From positions 62,001 through 126,000 of the forward strand of contig JAPQWV010000765.1 of assembly GCA_027422505.1 (NCBI GenBank): 64,000 bases of DNA, in the 5' to 3' direction. Every line of letters starts with the position of its first letter. Within the stretch, counting starts at the first letter, position 1. The notes beneath the pieces were generated by a model, which did not search any database, had not been told where the DNA came from, and saw only the letters and a program-made list of their open reading frames with translations. The position numbers and the translations under genes are program-made. This DNA comes from Craterostigma plantagineum (taxonomy: Eukaryota; Streptophyta; Magnoliopsida; Lamiales; Linderniaceae). Positions 59,120-64,000 of this stretch are shown piece after piece.

Positions 59120-60158
59120 TTGAGCTACAATCTCTTCAGTATTGGTCGTTTCTGCGACAAAGGATACAAGGTTCTCTTCGAATCTGACATCTGCAGCATT
59201 ATCGATGCCTCGGGACTGCCTCTTCTTTCTGGAACGCGCACGTCTCACCTCTACGTACTCAATCTTACGACCTCTCGACTAATATGTCTTCTCTCTCGTG
59301 CTACACTCAAGTTAAACGATCTATGGCACCGACGTCTTTCACATCTCAATTTCAAGACTATCAACAAACTGCGTCAGAATAAACTCGTCAACGGTTTACC
59401 CCAGTTGTCCTATCATAAGGAGCATCTTTGCTCTGCCTGTGAATTGGGGAAGATGAAGCGCTCGTCTCACATCTCCAAGGAAACGCCGTCCTCTAAGCTC
59501 ATCCTCGAGCTCTTTGCACATGGATCTTTGTGGCTCGATGCCTACGGCTACACTCGTAGGAAGACGGTATATTCTTGTGATTGTCGACGATTTCTCGCGC
59601 TACACGTGGACGAAACTCGTTCTTACAAAGGATGAAGTTCCTGAAGTAATCATCGAGTTTGTTGTTACGTCCCAAAATCTTTATCAACAGAAGGCTCGAA
59701 TTATCAGAACTGACAACGGAACTGAGTTTAAGAACCAGAAGCTCAGTGTTTTCTATGCCACTCAGGGCATCACCCAGCAGTTCTCAGCTGTGAAGACACC
59801 GGAACAGAATGGTGTCGTTGAGCGTAAGAATAGGACACTAGTCGAAGCAGCTAGGACTCTCCTCATCCAATCCGGTCTTCCACACTCTCTTTGGGGCGAA
59901 GCTATCCAAACGGCTTGCTACACGCAGAACCGGGCTTCTATCCACAAGAGATTCAACCGCACACCATATGAGATGCTGAATAACCGTCGTATCCCGCAAA
60001 AATCTTATCTAAGGATCTTCGGTTGCCGAAGATTTGTTGCCAATGATAGCCAACATCTTGGGAAACTCGATCCGAAAGCACTTGAAGGCATCTTTGTTGG
60101 ATATTCTCTGAACTCGAAGGCATACAGAGTCTATCTTAAGGAAAACGATCAGGCATAG
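59120..60158 (+). pseudogene. C3 pre-integrase zinc region and integrase
   Basis: First frame (59120-59510): YNLFSIGRFCDKGYKVLFES, LWHRRLSHLNFKTINKLRQN, LCSACELGKMKRSSHISKET, a complete HHCC set. A frameshift lies at about 59515, then 59514-60158: MDLCGSM (Asp), RYILVIVDDFSRYTWTKLVL, IRTDNGTEFKNQKLSVFYAT (Asp), TPEQNGVVERKNRTLVEAAR (Glu), KRFNRTPYEMLNNRRIPQKS and a GYSLNSKAYRVYL end. DDE residues are all present. It would integrate the cDNA. Confidence 0.92.
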
Positions 60159-61372
60159 AGAGCACAAACGTCACCTTTGACGAAAACGAAGGTGACCAAA
60201 TGACTTCTGCTCATATCAGACCAGAACCCGGACTTCTAGTCATTGACAAAAGGTCAATTTTCATCGACGAGAACTTCCTCATCTGAAGGTAACACTGGCG
60301 AACTGGATCTCGATCTACTTTTCGAGTACTTCTATCCAGTCCCCAAGATCCCGTCACGACCACTCAACCTACCGCTGCCCCCACCCCATCTACACCACCG
60401 GCTATCGGCAATGATGTCGTCCCTCCAAACTTGGATAATCTCAATCTCAACGAAGATGACATTTTACCCAACCATGAGAACGTTGCTGATCCTGATGCCG
60501 AACCCTCTCAATCTACTACGGTTGAGATCTCTTCTTCGGACACCGGACCCCAATCTAATGAGCCTCCACTCGACACAAATGCGGCTAGCTCTTCACAGAC
60601 TCATGTACCACTTTGGGCTCGCTCTCATCCTGCGGATTAGATTATTGGGGATCCCACATCCGGTGTATCGACGCGTTCGGCTACGATGAATGAAAGTTTG
60701 TTCGCCTGCTATCTCAGTCAAACCGAACCATCACGAGTAGCTGAAGCTCTCAATGATCCTGATTGGATGATTGCAATGCAGGAGGAAATAAATCAGTTCG
60801 AACTTCTACAAGTTTGGGAACAGGTACCACGCCATCGCGACAGATCCATTATCGGCATGAAGTGGATCTTCAAGAACAAAAAGGATGAAGACGATGTTGT
60901 CATCCGCAATAAAGCAAGACTTGTGGCTAAGGGGTACAATCAACAAGAAGGCATCGACTACGATGAAACCTTCACGCCCGTCGCCAGGATCGAAGCTATA
61001 CGGATCTTTCTTACTTTTGCTGCTCACAAGAACTTCAAAGTCTACCAAATGGACGTGAAGACTGCATTTCTGAATGGATTTCTCAACGAAGAAGTGTACG
61101 TTGATCAACCTGAAGGGTTCTTGAGCGAAGAGTTTCCTCATCACGTATATCGACTCTACAAGGCTCTCTACGGACTGAAATAGGCTCCCCAAGCTTGGTA
61201 TGACGTCCTATCAGACTTCCTCGTTCAGTCTGAATTCAAGAAAGGATCTCTGGATACAACTCTCTTCACCAAGCGGAATGGCCCGGACATCATGCTTGTA
61301 CAGATTTATGTCGATGACATCATTTTTGGATCGACTGAATCACAACTGTGTGAAGAATTCGCAGATTGATAA
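60159..61372 (+). pseudogene. C3 IN-RT linker and reverse transcriptase
   Basis: 60159-60685 is a Ser/Pro/Asp-rich linker in changing frames. RT is at 60686-61183: [66 protein letters not shown], then a TAG at 61183 in place of Gln. The same frame continues past it through the catalytic [14 protein letters not shown] near 61300-61340 and is lost at about 61370. Palm motifs are intact apart from the stop. Confidence 0.9.
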
Positions 61373-62250
61373 GGAGAAATTCGAAATGAGTATGATGGGC
61401 GAGCTGAACTTCTTTCTTGGTCTTCAAGTAAAGCAACTCCCCGACGGAATCTTCATCAGCCAGTCCAAATACATCCATGACATCCTCGAGAAATATGGAA
61501 TGAATGATGCTAATACTGCCGCTACACCTATGTCTCCCTCTGGTCGACCCGACGCGGACCCATCTGGCTCCCGTCGACCAAACCATCTATCGTGGGATAA
61601 TAGGATCTCTTCTGTACCTCACTGCTAGTCGACCGGATATCGTTCTCTCGACAGGAATCTGCGCTCGTTTTCAGGCTATACCTAAGGAATCCCATTTCAC
61701 TGCTGTCAAAAGGATTCTCCACTATCTCAAAGGAACACCCAATCTGGGTTTGTGGTACCCCACTCAATCTGACTTTAAACTGGTTGGATTCTCTGACTCG
61801 GATTACGCAGGATGCAAGATGGATCGAAAAAGCACCTCTGGAGCTGCACACTTCTTGGGCGATAAACTCGTGAGTTGGTCTTCTCGAAAACAAAACTGCA
61901 TCTCAACTTCGTCGACGGAGGCAGAATATGTCGCCGCCGCTAGTTGTTGTTCACAGCTTTTGTGGATGAGAACCCAACTACGAGATTTTAATTTTCATGT
62001 TGATAAAATTCCCATTTATTGTGACTCGAAGAGCGCGATTGCGATGACGAGTAATCAAGTGCATCACTCACGAACAAAACACATAGACATTCGACACCAC
62101 TTCATCAAAGAACATGTCGAACAAGGGACGATTGAATTTCACTACGTCACGATCGAAGATCAACTGGCCGACATTTTCACAAAGCCGTTGGATGTCAAAG
62201 GATTCAAACACCTTGTGACTATGCTGGGCATGTTGAATCTTCCGTTATGA
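61373..62250 (+). pseudogene. C3 RT end and RNase H
   Basis: MMGELNFFLGLQVKQLPDGI and YIHDILEKYGMND are in one frame. After a one-base change near 61560 the 248-residue frame carries YRGIIGSLLYLTASRPDIVL, FSDSDYAGCKMDRKSTSGAA (Asp), STSSTEAEYVAAASCCSQLL (Glu), YCDSKSAIAM (Asp), HHSRTKHIDIRHHFIKEHVE, and ends MLGMLNLPL at 62250. It is the best preserved RNase H in the window. Confidence 0.93.
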
Positions 62251-62360
62251 TCAATCGACCCTGCATGAACTTTGATAAAGTGTACATACTTTTCTTCATT
62301 TTACTCGATTTTCTATGTGTCTTGTGTAAATTTCGCGACGTAACCTGACTTATGTCTCCT

Positions 62361-62448
62361 GAGGAGGAGTTTTCGATTAAGGGGGAGTTTCTGATTTTTT
62401 TTATTTAAAAAAAGGGGGGGTTCGATTCATTTTATTAAGGGAGAGTTT
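62361..62448 (+). promoter_or_regulatory. C3 multiple polypurine tracts
   Basis: GAGGAGGAG (62361-62369), AAGGGGGAG (62379-62387), AAAAAAAGGGGGGG (62407-62420) and AAGGGAGAG (62437-62445) lie within 90 bases after pol. Repeated PPT-like tracts after pol are a described Sirevirus feature. No LTR follows here. Confidence 0.7.
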
Positions 62449-63847
62449 TTTATACCAAATTTTCGTTAAAGTTGGTCCAAATGTCAAAATTTTAAATTTT
62501 GGTCAAAAGCAGTCAAAATTGGACCAGTTGGACCCAATTCTGACCAAGCCCGCGAAATTTGGCCCATTTACTCAATATCTCGCATGAACAGTCACAAAAC
62601 TTCTTGAGAAAAATTCAAAAATTTCACATCCTCCCCATCGAAAGTTTCTCAACCTCTCGCACCGTCGTCTTCGTCAATCTGCCCTCGTAATCTGTTTTCC
62701 TGCATACTCCGTCGTTGCAATTCAGTCGGTATGAACACACCCCAATAAACTAATTTCCGTTCGTTTTATCATGTCTTTGCCCCGTTTTTTCAAAATTTTT
62801 AGGTTTAGGTTTATTATTTTCTCGGCTTCGATTCGGCCGCGTGATTCGATTTTGATGTTTAAAACCCCCCAAATATGTATTGCCCGTCCAATTTCGAGTC
62901 GATTGAGTCCAGTTTATCGCATTTTGGTTAAGATTTAAGTGGTTCCAAGGCAAATATCATCGCGTCGTTTCGTACACTTTCGCACTGTGTTCTTCACCGA
63001 GAAACTTTTTTTCTGAGAAAACATTTTAACGATAGATTTTCGCTACTACAGTGAGTGAAATCCCACGAAGTTTATCCGAGAAATTTCTTACGTTAAAATT
63101 CGCTGCTACAGTACGTGAAGTCCCGCGAAAGTTTTATCCGAGAAATTTCTTACGTTAAAATTTCGCTGCTACAGTACGTGAAGTCCCGCGAAAATTTTTA
63201 TCCAAGAAATATTTTTTTACGTTAAAATTCGCTGCTACAGTGAGTCATGCCCCGCGAAATTTTCATACCCTTCACTTCATATCACACCATTTCGCAGCTT
63301 CACTATTTCGCGGCTATAGTGATTCAATAATTTCTCAACCCATGAACTTCAATTTTTTTTTCTCGGATCCGTGCTGATCAAATTCTTTCGCAGCTACAGT
63401 GGTTCAATAATTTCTCAACCCATGTATCATTTTGTTTTCGCGGATCACGCAACTTTCTCAACCTGAGAAAATTGTCAATCCGAGAAACTTTATCACTTGT
63501 CAAACTGAGAAATTTCAAACCGAGAAATTTTATCACCTGAGCAAATTTTCTTCAAAGTTTTCTCACCCCGCGAAACTTACATACCACTTGACAAAATTCA
63601 AACCTGCGAAATTTTTGCTAACTTGGAAATTTCTCTACTTGCGAAACTTTCATACCACTTGAGAAAATTCAAAACCTGCGAAATTTTTGCTAACTTAGAA
63701 ATTTCTCTTCTTGCGAAACTTTAAATACCATTCGAGAAAATGTTTTAACTACGAAATTTTTGGACAATTTAGAAAATTTCTCTACATGCGAAAATCAGAC
63801 TGCTCACTTCTGAAAATTTTCTAAGTGTATTTTAGTCCGTACTAATC
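62449..63847 (+). other. C3 spacer between pol and ORF3
   Basis: AT-rich and non-coding. 62990-63800 has CCGAGAAATTT, GCGAAA and CTGAGAAA words; 63028-63280 is a 62-67 bp tandem repeat. 62750-62953 minus and 63432-63662 plus are spurious frames. Confidence 0.7.
63028..63280. repeat. 62-67 bp minisatellite in C3 spacer
   Basis: ACGTTAAAATTCGCTGCTAC starts at 63090, 63152 (one extra T) and 63219, with a diverged first unit near 63028. Each is followed by AGT(A/G)(C/A)GTGAAGTCCCGCGAAA and TTATCC(G/A)AGAAAT. Confidence 0.9.
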
Positions 63848-64000
63848 ATGCTGCAATTACTGTCGAGCACAGATATGACCAACACAAATCAAGAAGCACT
63901 TGAAGCATTTGAGGCTGCAGTAATCCAAAGGGACGTCGCTCGCATCGAGCTCAATACGCTAACATATGTTCCACTGATCGAGCAGGTCTTCCCAACAAGT
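63848..64000 (+). CDS. Start of C3 third ORF (partial, leaves the window)
   Basis: Open from ATG 63848 or, in the same frame, ATG 63875 (MTNTNQEALEAFEAAVIQRD, ending ...PLIEQVFPTS at the window edge). It lies in the same place as ORF3 of C1/C2 (after pol and spacer). It does not visibly match the start of those ORFs in the 42-51 residues available and could be an upstream exon or a different protein. TACTAAT at 63839-63845 and CACAG ending at 63872 resemble a branch point and acceptor, so 63875 is the more interesting start. A helical, Glu/Ala-rich N-terminus is visible. Confidence 0.5.
   Translation, partial: MLQLLSSTDMTNTNQEALEAFEAAVIQRDVARIELNTLTYVPLIEQVFPTS

Larger units (their letters stand above)
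54092..64000 (+). mobile_element. C3, Sirevirus-like Ty1/copia element, 3' end outside the window
   Basis: Plus strand: 297-bp 5' LTR (54092-54388), PBS (54391-54402), 1.6-kb leader with word array, gag (55996-58630), PR, IN, RT, RNase H (to 62250), multiple polypurine tracts (62361-62448), spacer, and the start of a third ORF. It shares the long coiled-coil gag and pol wording of C1/C2 but is a different family (different LTR). At least eight frame changes or stops, so non-autonomous. It inserted in the gypsy LTR; the 5-bp candidate duplication GCCAA (54087-54091) cannot be checked. Confidence 0.87.

Noticed and set aside
63028..63280. CRISPR-like direct repeats
   Set aside because: Units are contiguous 62-67 bp tandem copies without unique spacers, inside a plant retrotransposon.
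1..64000. A host gene or a new defence or metabolic gene cluster
   Set aside because: Every long frame with recognizable motifs belongs to gag, pol or the third ORF of an LTR retrotransposon; no introned host gene or bacterial-type operon could be supported.

Overview
The window is plant nuclear DNA made almost entirely of nested and truncated LTR retrotransposons. I found no convincing host gene, tRNA, rRNA, CRISPR array or bacterial feature. Evidence for a plant: Ty3/gypsy pol of the Tekay/Del chromovirus type, Ty1/copia pol (one group resembling Sireviruses), primer-binding sites complementary to plant initiator tRNA-Met (TGGTATCAGAGC), and 5-bp target duplications. The species cannot be told from sequence alone; a eudicot is plausible.

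Layout. (1) 1-7681: G1, an old, badly decayed gypsy element on the minus strand: 3' LTR at the window start, then IN, RH/RT, PR and gag remnants, PBS and a 5' LTR. (2) 7682-26320: G2, a second gypsy element on the minus strand. It is split by (3) K, a copia element at 13615-23449 with two 2.4-kb LTRs, a PPT, a PBS and a perfect GGGGT target duplication. Removing K and one GGGGT rejoins the protease end of G2 to its gag zinc knuckles. (4) 26321-26855: a piece of K-type LTR in the opposite orientation. (5) 26856-40722: C1, a Sirevirus-like copia element on the minus strand (short LTR, a large third ORF, a 3.8-kb AT-rich spacer, pol, coiled-coil gag), cut off by (6) a gypsy LTR piece at 40723-41192. 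(7) 41193-52401: C2, a sister of C1 in the same orientation, carrying a clean 303-bp solo LTR in its spacer and cut off in the protease/pre-integrase region by (8) a gypsy LTR at 52402-54091. (9) 54092-64000: C3, a plus-strand Sirevirus-like element with LTR, PBS, leader, gag, pol, multiple polypurine tracts, spacer and the start of a third ORF that leaves the window.

How the parts work together: each element encodes or encoded Gag (particle), protease, integrase and reverse transcriptase/RNase H for its own copying. All internal coding regions have stops or frameshifts, so none looks autonomous. K is the youngest by LTR similarity (about 98% by eye).

The most interesting signals are non-coding. 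First, ORF3 of both C1 and C2 begins exactly at a branch-point/T-tract/CAG|ATG splice acceptor, suggesting a spliced, env-like subgenomic message. Second, several element families carry dense arrays of short CpG-containing, often palindromic words (TTCGCGAA, AATCGCCCGATT, CGAGAAA). Third, the two LTRs of G2 differ in their outer U3, as if one is chimeric. Percent identities are by-eye estimates; no alignment was run.
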